This document shows positions 39,654 to 47,600 of a stretch of 64,000 nucleotides of DNA, piece by piece. Both the position numbers and the translations under genes were made by a program. Origin of the DNA: Streptomyces formicae (lineage in GTDB: Bacteria; Actinomycetota; Actinomycetes; Streptomycetales; Streptomycetaceae). Within the stretch, counting starts at the first letter, position 1, and each line of letters starts with the position of its first letter. Below the pieces are notes generated by a model. The model was not told the DNA's origin, did not search any database, and saw nothing but the letters and a program-made list of their open reading frames with translations. The DNA lies in contig NZ_CP022685.1 in the NCBI RefSeq assembly GCF_002556545.1, positions 7,294,001 to 7,358,000 on the forward strand, written 5' to 3'.

Positions 39654-41663
39654 CTATCCGAGGACGTCCCCCCTGCCACGCCGGTTCCTTCCGTCGCGGT
39701 TCAACCGCCGCAACAGTGCCTCGGCATCGGCGTGTTCAGGATCCCATGTCAGACACTTCCCGAGGGCCTCAATCGCCTCATCCCGCTCCTGGCGCCGGTC
39801 GAGCTCCACGGCGTGCCGGTAGGTGCGCTCGGCGAGCAGCCCCCGCACCCGCACGTTGGTCGGATCGTGGTTGTACGCGCACTTCAGCCACTGCTCGGCG
39901 TCGGGGAAGTGCTCGGGCGCCATGTCGGCCATCGCCGCCGCGCAGTGCACGTCGATCATCGCGTCCAGCATGTCGGCACCGGCCGGTCTGGTCGCCGCGT
40001 CCTGCCAGGCGATGTGCGCGGCCTGCACGGCGTGACCGTACCGGCCGAGTCGCAACAGGGCCTGCGCACGGTTGAGTTGGCGCCTGGACGCGTAGTCGAG
40101 GGTGGTCGCGGAGGCGGGCGGCGGCTGAGTGGGGGCGGGGGAGCGGTCCTGTGGCGAGGACGCGGGTACGGACGCGGGCCCGAGCGCGGACGCGGATCCG
40201 AGCCCGGACGCGGGCCCGAGTCCGGACGCGGGTACGGAGGCGCTCCCGGGCGCCGTCCACCCCGGCCCGTCCAGTTCGGCCAGCAGTTCCCGCGCCTCCG
40301 CGATGATCTCGCGGAGCAGCGTCCCCGCCTCCTGCGGCCGCCCCTGCCGCAGGAGCTGCCTGGCCCGCGCGACGTCGCGGACCTGCCGTGGGTCGCGTAC
40401 GGCGGGGGAGTCCTGTCCGGCACCGGGGGCGCGCGCGTCGTCCGTCGTGGCCGGGGCAGCCGCGCCGCGGTAGCCCACGCGTACGGCGCCGGGCTCCCCG
40501 TGGCCCTCCGCCCCCACCAGCGTCGCCGTGAGCGGCGGGGCGTCGGAGAGGGTGTCCTGCACGGCGGAGGCCGGTTCGACGGGGCCCTCCTCCAGGGTGG
40601 AGGGGCCGGACGAGGCCGCGCCGCCCGCGAGCCGCACCGCGTGCTTCAGGGCGCCGAGCGCGAGCAGTTCGGGCGGCGCCTGCACGCTCTGTCTGCCGAG
40701 CCCCGCCACCCGCGAACGCACTTGCTCCATCCAGGTGTTGCCGCCCACGAGCAGCACCGTGTCCACGTCCGCCGGGGTCATGCCCGACTGGTCGAGCAGG
40801 GACCGCGCGCGGTCCAGGGTGCGCCGCACGTGCAGATCCAGGTACGCGTCCAGGTCGTGCCTGGCGAACCGCACCCACAGCGGCGGGCCCGCGCCGAGCT
40901 CCAGGTCGAGCACCGCGGCCTCGGGCCCGTCCGGCACGCCGAGGGCCTCCCGCGCCTCCTGCCCCCGCGCGCGCAGCCCCTGCCACACGGCCGCGTCCAC
41001 GCCGAGCACCGAGCCCGCACCGCGGTGCCTGCGCAGCAGCCGGACCGCCGACGACAGCGTCTCCGCGTCGAACGCGCGGCCCCCCGACGTCGCGCCGCCC
41101 TCGTAGCCGAGCGAACGGAAGTGGCCGCGCACGCTGCGGATCAGGCCGAGCTCGAAGCCCTCGTACCCCATGCCGTAGACCAGACAGGTGCCGCTGTCCC
41201 GGTCCGTCATGTGGCCGATCACCGCGGCCATCGAGTCGCTGACGAGCCTGGTGGGTTCGAGGCCCGCCTCGCGCGCCGCGTCCCGCAGCGCGGCCCGCTG
41301 CGCGGAACCGTAGCGCGCGGGCACGCTGATCACGGTCTGCGCGACGCGTCCCCGCGCCGCCGTCTCCACGCGCTCGCGCAGCGACCGCAGCATCCGCACC
41401 ACGAGGGCGTCCGCGTCGAACGGCTTGCCGCCCACGTGGACCGGGCGCCCGCTGCCGACGCGGCTCTTGAGGCTGGGGAAGGTGACGGGCAGCTCCCCGG
41501 TCTCGGCGGGCTCGCACAGCAGCCAGGGCCCGTCGTCGGGGCCCGGCTCGACGCGCCTGCCGGGGCGGTCGGGCAGCGCGAAGAGCGCCCGCAGGCCCGT
41601 GCTGCCGAAGTCGATGCCGAGGCTGACGGGTGACGGCCCGTCCGCCCCCGTGGCTCGCGTCAT
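39654..41663 (-). CDS. Degenerate Hsp70-like protein fused to C-terminal TPR region
   Basis: 669 residues from ATG 41663, overlapping the DnaK stop by 4 nt. Residues 10-370 follow the Hsp70 nucleotide-binding fold: LGIDFGSTGLRALF (phosphate 1), QTVISVPARYG, SDSMAAVIGHM and the adenosine motif LLVGGNTWMEQV. Phosphate 2, normally DLGGGTFD, reads YGMGYEGFELG, losing the Asp and two glycines, so ATP hydrolysis is doubtful. There is no substrate-binding beta domain. Instead come a low-complexity Ser/Ala/Gly/Pro linker (about 470-500) and TPR-like helices (LNRAQALLRLGRYGHAVQAA; CLTWDPEHADAEALLRRL). It may regulate or bind the adjacent DnaK. Confidence 0.75.
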   Translation of the reverse strand: MTRATGADGPSPVSLGIDFGSTGLRALFALPDRPGRRVEPGPDDGPWLLCEPAETGELPVTFPSLKSRVGSGRPVHVGGKPFDADALVVRMLRSLRERVETAARGRVAQTVISVPARYGSAQRAALRDAAREAGLEPTRLVSDSMAAVIGHMTDRDSGTCLVYGMGYEGFELGLIRSVRGHFRSLGYEGGATSGGRAFDAETLSSAVRLLRRHRGAGSVLGVDAAVWQGLRARGQEAREALGVPDGPEAAVLDLELGAGPPLWVRFARHDLDAYLDLHVRRTLDRARSLLDQSGMTPADVDTVLLVGGNTWMEQVRSRVAGLGRQSVQAPPELLALGALKHAVRLAGGAASSGPSTLEEGPVEPASAVQDTLSDAPPLTATLVGAEGHGEPGAVRVGYRGAAAPATTDDARAPGAGQDSPAVRDPRQVRDVARARQLLRQGRPQEAGTLLREIIAEARELLAELDGPGWTAPGSASVPASGLGPASGLGSASALGPASVPASSPQDRSPAPTQPPPASATTLDYASRRQLNRAQALLRLGRYGHAVQAAHIAWQDAATRPAGADMLDAMIDVHCAAAMADMAPEHFPDAEQWLKCAYNHDPTNVRVRGLLAERTYRHAVELDRRQERDEAIEALGKCLTWDPEHADAEALLRRLNRDGRNRRGRGDVLG

Positions 41664-43801
41664 CCGCCCGCCGTCTCTTCGGCGAAGCGCAGGATGCCCT
41701 CGTAGTCGGGCTTGTCGGGCAGCGTCGGCACGGCACGCTCGGACTGCGCCACCGCGACCAGGTTGACGAGGTTGCGGGCCTGCTGGGCCGTCTGCGCGCG
41801 GTTGCCCTGCCGATGCGCCTGCTTGACGTACTCGACCGCCTCGTTGATCTGCCGCACGGTGTCCGGCGGCGCTCCCTCGGAGGCGAGTTCGGCCTGCCGG
41901 AACTGGCTGGCCAGGCCGCACTGGCGGTACATGTCGTCGAGGAGCAGCTCGGTCAGGCGCTTGTACTCGCCGCTGTCGCCCATCGCGACCGCACGCTGCG
42001 CCTGCTCGATGTCGCGGCGCACCTTCATGGCCTGCACCGGCTCGATGTAGGGCCCGTACCGCTTCAGGAAGTGGTCGGCCTCCCGCTCGGCGAAGGCCAG
42101 TTGCTCGCGCAGGACCGCGCTGTCCAGCTCCTCGACGGGCTCGGGCGGCGGGGTGCGCGGCTTCTCCCTGTTGGGCGTGGACTCGTGGACCATGTCCGTG
42201 CCGCGCACGGAGATCTTCACCGTGATGATGCGGTCAGCCGAGTAGTTGAAGGAGACGTCCACCTGGCGGTTGATCTCGATCTCCTGCGGCAGCTCGAACT
42301 CGACCACGCCCTGCTCGTGGTTCTCGCTCGCCACCCTGCTGTCGCCCTCGTAGACCGGCACCCGGATGCGGCGGCTGTCCGTCGCGTGGAAGGTGCGCTG
42401 GCGCGGCTCGGCCAGCGGATAGGGCGAACCCGCCTCGATGATCTCCACGAACACGTCGCGCTGGCTGCCCTTGATCGCGGCGATGCCCATCGCCATCGGC
42501 GTCGACTCGTACAGACCCGTGTCGCCCTTGGACCGCCCGTCGGCCAGGCTCCTGCCGCACGTCCCGCAGGTCTCCGCGCCGTAGTCGTTGACCTTCGCGC
42601 ACTCCGGGTCGGAGCATTCCACCCCGCGCAGCGTCTCGGCGAGCACGCCCGCGCCGAACGCCACGCACTCCATCGGATTGATGTTCCTGCGCACCTTGTC
42701 GGCGCCGAAGAACGCCTCGACCGCCTCGTACACCGGGCGGGTGAGCGTGCCGCCGCCCACCAGGAGCACGTCCGAGATGTCGTCCGTCGACAGCTCGTAG
42801 CGCCCCAGGGTCTCCCGCACCAGGTCCATCGTCCGGGTCACCAGGGGCGCGATCATCTCCTGGAACTCGCCCCGGGTGAGCTTCATCTCGACGTCGATGA
42901 CGCCGTTCTCGCTGCGGTACGCGGCCGGGATCACGATGTACGTCTCGGGCAGGTCGTTCAGCTCGCGCTTGGCGCGCTCGGCGGCCTTCTTCGCCTGGAA
43001 CAGGAACGCCTTGTCCCCCGCCGGGTCCACGTGGTGCTCCGCGCGCATCCACGCGATGATGCGCTCGACGACGGCCAGGTCGAAGTCGTCGCCGCCGAGC
43101 CAGACGTCGCCCGCCGAGCGCAGCACCTGGAACTGGCTCCTGCCCTCCTGGTCCTTGACCGCGTTCAGGACCGAGATGTCGAACGTGCCGCCGCCCAGGT
43201 CGTAGACGAGCACGCGGCTGCGCGCGCCGCCCGGCTTGTGCAGGCCGAAGGCGACCGCCGCGGCCGTCGGCTCGTCGACGATCTTCTTCACCACCAGGCC
43301 CGCCCGCTCGGCGGCCTCGCGGGTGGCGGCGCGCTGCGCGTCGCGGAAGTACGCGGGCACGGTGATCACGGCGTGCGTCACCGGCTCGCCGAGGGTCCGC
43401 GACGCGTCCCTGACGAGCCGGTCGAGGATCATGCTGGAGATCTCCGCTGGCGTACGGGTGCGGCCGCCGAGCAGCACGTGCGCGCGCGGGTCCTCGTCGG
43501 GGCCCGCCACGATCGCGTAGTTCATCCGGTCGCGGGCCCTGGCCACCGAATCGTCGGCGAAGTCCCTGCCCATCAGCCGCTTCACGGAGACGACGGTCTC
43601 CTTGGGCTGCCTGAACGCCCAGTTCAGGGCGTCCTCGCCGACGATCAGCTGGTCCTTGCCCTCGCGGTGGACGACGCCGACCACCGAGGGGGTGAGCCGC
43701 TCGCCCTTGCTGTTGGTGAGCACCGCGATGTCCGCGCGGTGCGGATCGTGGGCGGCCACCGCGCTGTTGGTGGTGCCGAGGTCGATGCCGATGGCCTTCA
43801 T
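41660..43801 (-). CDS. DnaK/Hsp70-family chaperone with inserted zinc ribbon
   Basis: 713 residues. The ATPase domain is intact: IGIDLGTTNSAVA, VITVPAYFRDAQR, VDEPTAAAVAFG, VYDLGGGTFDISVL, GGDDFD and LLVGGGTLTRP. Between it and the substrate-binding beta domain lies a zinc-ribbon-like insert (CSDPEC ... CGTCG, about residues 394-416) that ordinary DnaK lacks. A beta domain and helical lid follow, with an extra helical C-terminus (VEYVKQAHRQGNRAQTAQQA). Standard DnaK is about 610-640 residues. The operon setting, with grpE-like and possible J-like genes but no classical dnaJ or hspR, marks a dedicated Hsp70 rather than the housekeeping one. Overlaps both neighbours by 4 nt. Confidence 0.92.
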   Translation of the reverse strand: MKAIGIDLGTTNSAVAAHDPHRADIAVLTNSKGERLTPSVVGVVHREGKDQLIVGEDALNWAFRQPKETVVSVKRLMGRDFADDSVARARDRMNYAIVAGPDEDPRAHVLLGGRTRTPAEISSMILDRLVRDASRTLGEPVTHAVITVPAYFRDAQRAATREAAERAGLVVKKIVDEPTAAAVAFGLHKPGGARSRVLVYDLGGGTFDISVLNAVKDQEGRSQFQVLRSAGDVWLGGDDFDLAVVERIIAWMRAEHHVDPAGDKAFLFQAKKAAERAKRELNDLPETYIVIPAAYRSENGVIDVEMKLTRGEFQEMIAPLVTRTMDLVRETLGRYELSTDDISDVLLVGGGTLTRPVYEAVEAFFGADKVRRNINPMECVAFGAGVLAETLRGVECSDPECAKVNDYGAETCGTCGRSLADGRSKGDTGLYESTPMAMGIAAIKGSQRDVFVEIIEAGSPYPLAEPRQRTFHATDSRRIRVPVYEGDSRVASENHEQGVVEFELPQEIEINRQVDVSFNYSADRIITVKISVRGTDMVHESTPNREKPRTPPPEPVEELDSAVLREQLAFAEREADHFLKRYGPYIEPVQAMKVRRDIEQAQRAVAMGDSGEYKRLTELLLDDMYRQCGLASQFRQAELASEGAPPDTVRQINEAVEYVKQAHRQGNRAQTAQQARNLVNLVAVAQSERAVPTLPDKPDYEGILRFAEETAGG

Positions 43802-44244
43802 TCCCGCTCCGTCCCTTGCTCGGTGCCGCCGTCGACGGCGACCACCACCCGGGCGGCGCGCAGCACGTGCCCCCGGTATCGATACCCGCGCTGCACGATC
43901 TCAAGGACCTCGTCGTCCCCGGCGCCGACCGGCGCGGGACGGGCCCCGGCCACGTGGTGGGTCGCGGGTTCGGCCCGCTCGCCGACGCGGCCGAACCGTT
44001 CGAGGCCCTCGTCGGCGAGCGCGCTCTCCAACTGCCCGGCGATCAGGCCCAGGCTTCTCCGGTACGTCGCGACGTCGTCCGCGGCGCCGTCGGCGAGGAG
44101 CCGGTCGAAGGAGTCGAGCACGTCGGCGCAGCGCAGCAGGAGCCGTTCGGTCAGCGCCCGGTGGGCGGCGTCGCGGGCGGTCAGGTCGCGGGCGTGCTCG
44201 TAGGCGAGGCGTGCGGTGCGCGCGGCCTCGGTGCTCTCAGACAT
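43798..44244 (-). CDS. GrpE-like nucleotide exchange factor
   Basis: 148 residues from ATG 44244. The N-terminal helical half (LAYEHARDLTARDAAHRALTERLLLRCADVLDSFDRLL) matches the GrpE coiled-coil handle and four-helix part. The C-terminal head ends EVLEIVQRGYRYRGHVLRAARVVV, the GrpE signature (V..GY...G.VLR.A.V.V). Shorter than housekeeping GrpE (about 200 residues). It should exchange ADP on the DnaK encoded next, overlapping by 4 nt. It overlaps the upstream small gene by 8 nt. Confidence 0.85.
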   Translation of the reverse strand: MSESTEAARTARLAYEHARDLTARDAAHRALTERLLLRCADVLDSFDRLLADGAADDVATYRRSLGLIAGQLESALADEGLERFGRVGERAEPATHHVAGARPAPVGAGDDEVLEIVQRGYRYRGHVLRAARVVVAVDGGTEQGTERE

Positions 44245-44605
44245 CGAACCGGACCAGGTCGGCGACGAGGCGTGCCCTGTCCTCGGGGACCGGGGCACCC
44301 GGCGGCCCCGCCGATTCGGCGGGGTCGGGGAGGGGCGCCATGAGACGCGCCAACTCCTCAGCGGCCAGCGGTAGTTCCGACGCGAGGTCGACGTCGTACA
44401 TCAAGAGGTCCACGAGCAGCCTGCGCCGCACCGTGCGCAGCTCGTCCCACGCCTGCTGGGTGACCGGGGTCATCAGGTGCCGGGCGAGCAGCTCGAAGGA
44501 GACGTCCCGCATGTCGGCGTGGGTGGTCCAGGGCGTCACGCCCGCCGGGGCCAGCACGTCGTAGGGGAAGGGTCCTTCCCCGCTCGCGGAAGGGTCCTTG
44601 ATCAC
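44237..44605 (-). CDS. Small helical protein, possible degenerate J-domain co-chaperone
   Basis: 122 residues from GTG 44605 (GTGA overlap with the CHAT gene). The region FPYDVLAPAGVTPWTTHADM, followed by an amphipathic helix (FELLARHLM), then QAWDELRTVRRRLLVDLLMYD, follows the helix order of J domains (Y.VLG ... A...L ... AW..L.....R...D...YD). The HPD tripeptide that stimulates Hsp70 is missing. A C-terminal helix ends LVADLVRFDV. Its position directly before grpE- and dnaK-like genes supports a co-chaperone role. I hold this assignment as an inference; a structural comparison would decide. Confidence 0.5.
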   Translation of the reverse strand: MIKDPSASGEGPFPYDVLAPAGVTPWTTHADMRDVSFELLARHLMTPVTQQAWDELRTVRRRLLVDLLMYDVDLASELPLAAEELARLMAPLPDPAESAGPPGAPVPEDRARLVADLVRFDV

Positions 44606-47600
44606 GCGATACCGCCTCCTGCCTTGTCCAGTTCGCCGAGCCAGCGGTGCACGGCGTCCAGGAGCGCCTGCCTGATCCGGCTGTCGGTGGGGTCCGCGCG
44701 GGTGGCGCGGATCAGATGGTGCAGGGCCCACAGGATGTCGCCCCGGCCGAGCGCCTCCTGCGCCTTGTCCGTCAACTCGGCCGCCCAGGACGGCAGATCG
44801 TCGTCGTCGGGCGGGGTCTCCTGGCCGTCACTGCGGATCAGGTCGCCCATGCCCTTGACGCCCAGATGCCGGGTCAGGAGCTTCTCCACCTCGTCGAGGG
44901 CCTCGCCGAGCGTCTCGCGGTAGCGGTGCGTCAGGGCCTGTCCGAGGCCCACGTCGAGCAGGCCGAGTGCCTCGTGGAGCAGCCGCAGCCTGGCCGGGAC
45001 CTCGTACGTCCGGTCGTCCAGGGTGAACACGAGGGCGCGCGCGAGATTGTCGCGGGCGTGGCTCGACTCCGGGTTCAGGGCCAGCGCCCTGCGCAGGTCG
45101 GCCTCCGCGCCGTAGACGTCGGACCGCATGCCGTGCTTGGTGCGGGTGTAGCCGCGCCACACGCCGCGCAGGGACAGCAACGCCGAGAGTTTCGCGTGCA
45201 GTTGGAGCAGCAGGTCGCGGTCGAGCGGGTGCAGCACCCGGGTGGCCGACTCCACCAGCGTGACGGCCTCGTCCAGGCAGGGGCCGAGCTGCGCGCCGTC
45301 CTCGTCGGCCAGCGCCTCGACACGGCCGAGCACCGTGCGGATCACGGCCTTCTTGGAGCGCGCCTGCATCCCCGCGTTCCGCGACACCCGCACGAGCTCC
45401 GTCCACTGGTCGAGCGCCTCGCCGAGCCCGCCGTCGCCGCGCGTCAGGGCCGCCTTGGCGAGCGCGAGCCGGATGTGCACGGCGAGTTCCACGCCGTCCT
45501 GGAGGAGCCTGGCGTGCCGACGCGGCAGCCGGACGTAGGCGGGGTTGCGGCGCAGGAAGTCCGAGCAGTGCGGGCAGGACTCCGTGTGTCCCGGCTCCGT
45601 GGCCGGGCCCGCGCAGTCCTCGGGCAGCGTGGTGAGCGTGCGCAGCACGGGCAGGGCGCGCAGCGCGGGCTCGAACTTGCGGACCTCGGAGAGGACGAAG
45701 CTCTGCGCCAACTCCGAGAACGCCCAGCGCAGTTCGCGCACCGCGTACTCGCCGGGGTCCTTGCCCTCCTTGGCCGCCTCGCCGAGGCGGGCGGCGAGCC
45801 CGGCGAGCGGCACCTCCAGGGCGAGCAGCCGCAGATAGCGCGGCCCGCACGCCAGCGTGCCCCCCGCGCCCGGCACGCCCGGCAGGCCGCCCACGTCCTT
45901 GAGGACCCGCGCGCCGCCCAGCTCCGCTTCCAGGACGGCCGTCAACGCCTGGTAGGCGGAGGCCTGTTGGGGCCTGTCCTGTTCGGTGTGGCGCTGCTCG
46001 TACGCCGAGAGGCGGCCGAACAGGTGCTGGCTGAGCTCCCAGCGCAGCGAGGCCATGTCCTCGTGCGTCAGGTCCCGCTCGTAGCAGGCGGCGCGCTCGG
46101 CCCGCCAGCCGTCCCAGTACTCGTCGTCGCTCAGCAGCGTCGACCAGTACGCGAGCGCCGACTCCCAGGCGGCCACGGCGTGTTCCCACGCGCCGCTCTG
46201 CTCCAGCTCCTGCGCCTGCCACAGCCTGGCCGCGGCGAGCCCGTGCACGACGGCCATGTCGCCGGGGGCCGCGCGCAGCCGCCGCTCCCACTCCGTGGCG
46301 GCCGTCTCGCGGTCCCTCGCCAGGAGCAGCAGCAGGGGGGCGTCGCGCGGGAACCGTTCGCACAGGGCGTCGAGCAGCCCCGGCCCCTCCTCGTCGGGGG
46401 AGAGCGCGGCGAGGGCCTCGCGCAGCGCGTCGGGGGAGTGCCAGCGGTAGAGCAGCGCGTCCAGGCGCAGCCGCCGTCCCGGCAGCCGCAGCCGCTCCAG
46501 GGCGACGCGCTCGTCCCACGACATGGAGCCGCGCTCCAGGAGGGCGTACGAGGCGTTCTTCACGACGTCCATGGAGGCGCCGGGATCGACACCCGCGTCC
46601 TTCAGGGCGAGATACGGGAACGTCGGGTCCTCGACCGCGAACGGGTCGGCGACCAGGGGCGTGCCGGTGAGGCCGTCCGCCCAGGGCAGCAGCCCGATGA
46701 GCCGCCGCAGCCGTCGGCAGCGCACATCGGCACGCTCCAGCGTGCCCCCCGCCCGCTCGTAGGCCCCGACGGCGGCGCTCCACCGCCCCGCCGCCTCCAG
46801 CAGCCGCCCCTCCGCGTACGCCAGATGGGCGTCCGCGTCCCGGTGCCCCGGGCACTGCCGGAAGGCGTCGGCGGCGCGCTGCCACTCCTGGTGCGCGTCG
46901 GCGAGCCGCCCGCGCGCGTACGCCACGGTCTTCGGGTGCTCCCCGAGCGCGTCGGCCTCGGCGACGACGTCGGCCCAGTCCCCGGTGGCCTCGGCGAGCC
47001 GCACGCGCGCGTACCGGCCGCGCGCCGCGACGTCCACCCCGTCCACGCCCTCCGGAGCGAGCGCCTCGTACCCCCGGATGACCTCACGCCACTCCTCGGC
47101 CCCGACGGCGCCCTCTTCCCCGACGCGCACCTCCACGTAGCGCCGCCGCACGGCGACATCGGCCCAGCCGCGATCCAGCCCCCGGTACACGTCCAGGGCC
47201 TCCCTCCACCGACAGCCGAGCTCGTGGGTACGGGCGAGGGCGTAGTGGTAGAGGTGGGCGGGTTCGGGGTCGTCGGAGTGCGCGTGCCGGTGGGCGGCTC
47301 CGGCACGGCTGCGGTCGCCGTCGAGGAGGGCGGGCTCCCCGAACGCCTGCCCGTAAATCGCACACGCCCCGTTCCAGTCGCCGCGTTCCTCGGCCCTGCG
47401 TCCCTCGGCCTTCCTCCGCAGCGCGGCCACCGCGCCCTCGCGGGCCGCGTCCGGCACACCGGTGAGGAGGCTCAGGACCGTCGCCCAGTCACCGCGCAGG
47501 TCGGCGGCCACGCGTGCGCGCGCGTACAGCCGTCGTACGCCCACCTCCCCGTCCGCGTACGCGTCCGGCAGCCGTCCGAAGCCGTCGATGACCCCGTTCC

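Noticed and set aside
37989..39679. Long N-terminal extension of the one-TM Asp protein
   Set aside because: The extension is Arg-rich and antisense-like in frame. GTG 38203, at a GTGA overlap with the upstream gene, gives a sensible membrane protein.
41660..43801. Housekeeping dnaK operon
   Set aside because: No classical dnaJ or hspR follows, the protein has a zinc-ribbon insert, and the genes sit inside a dedicated operon with CHAT and TPR proteins.
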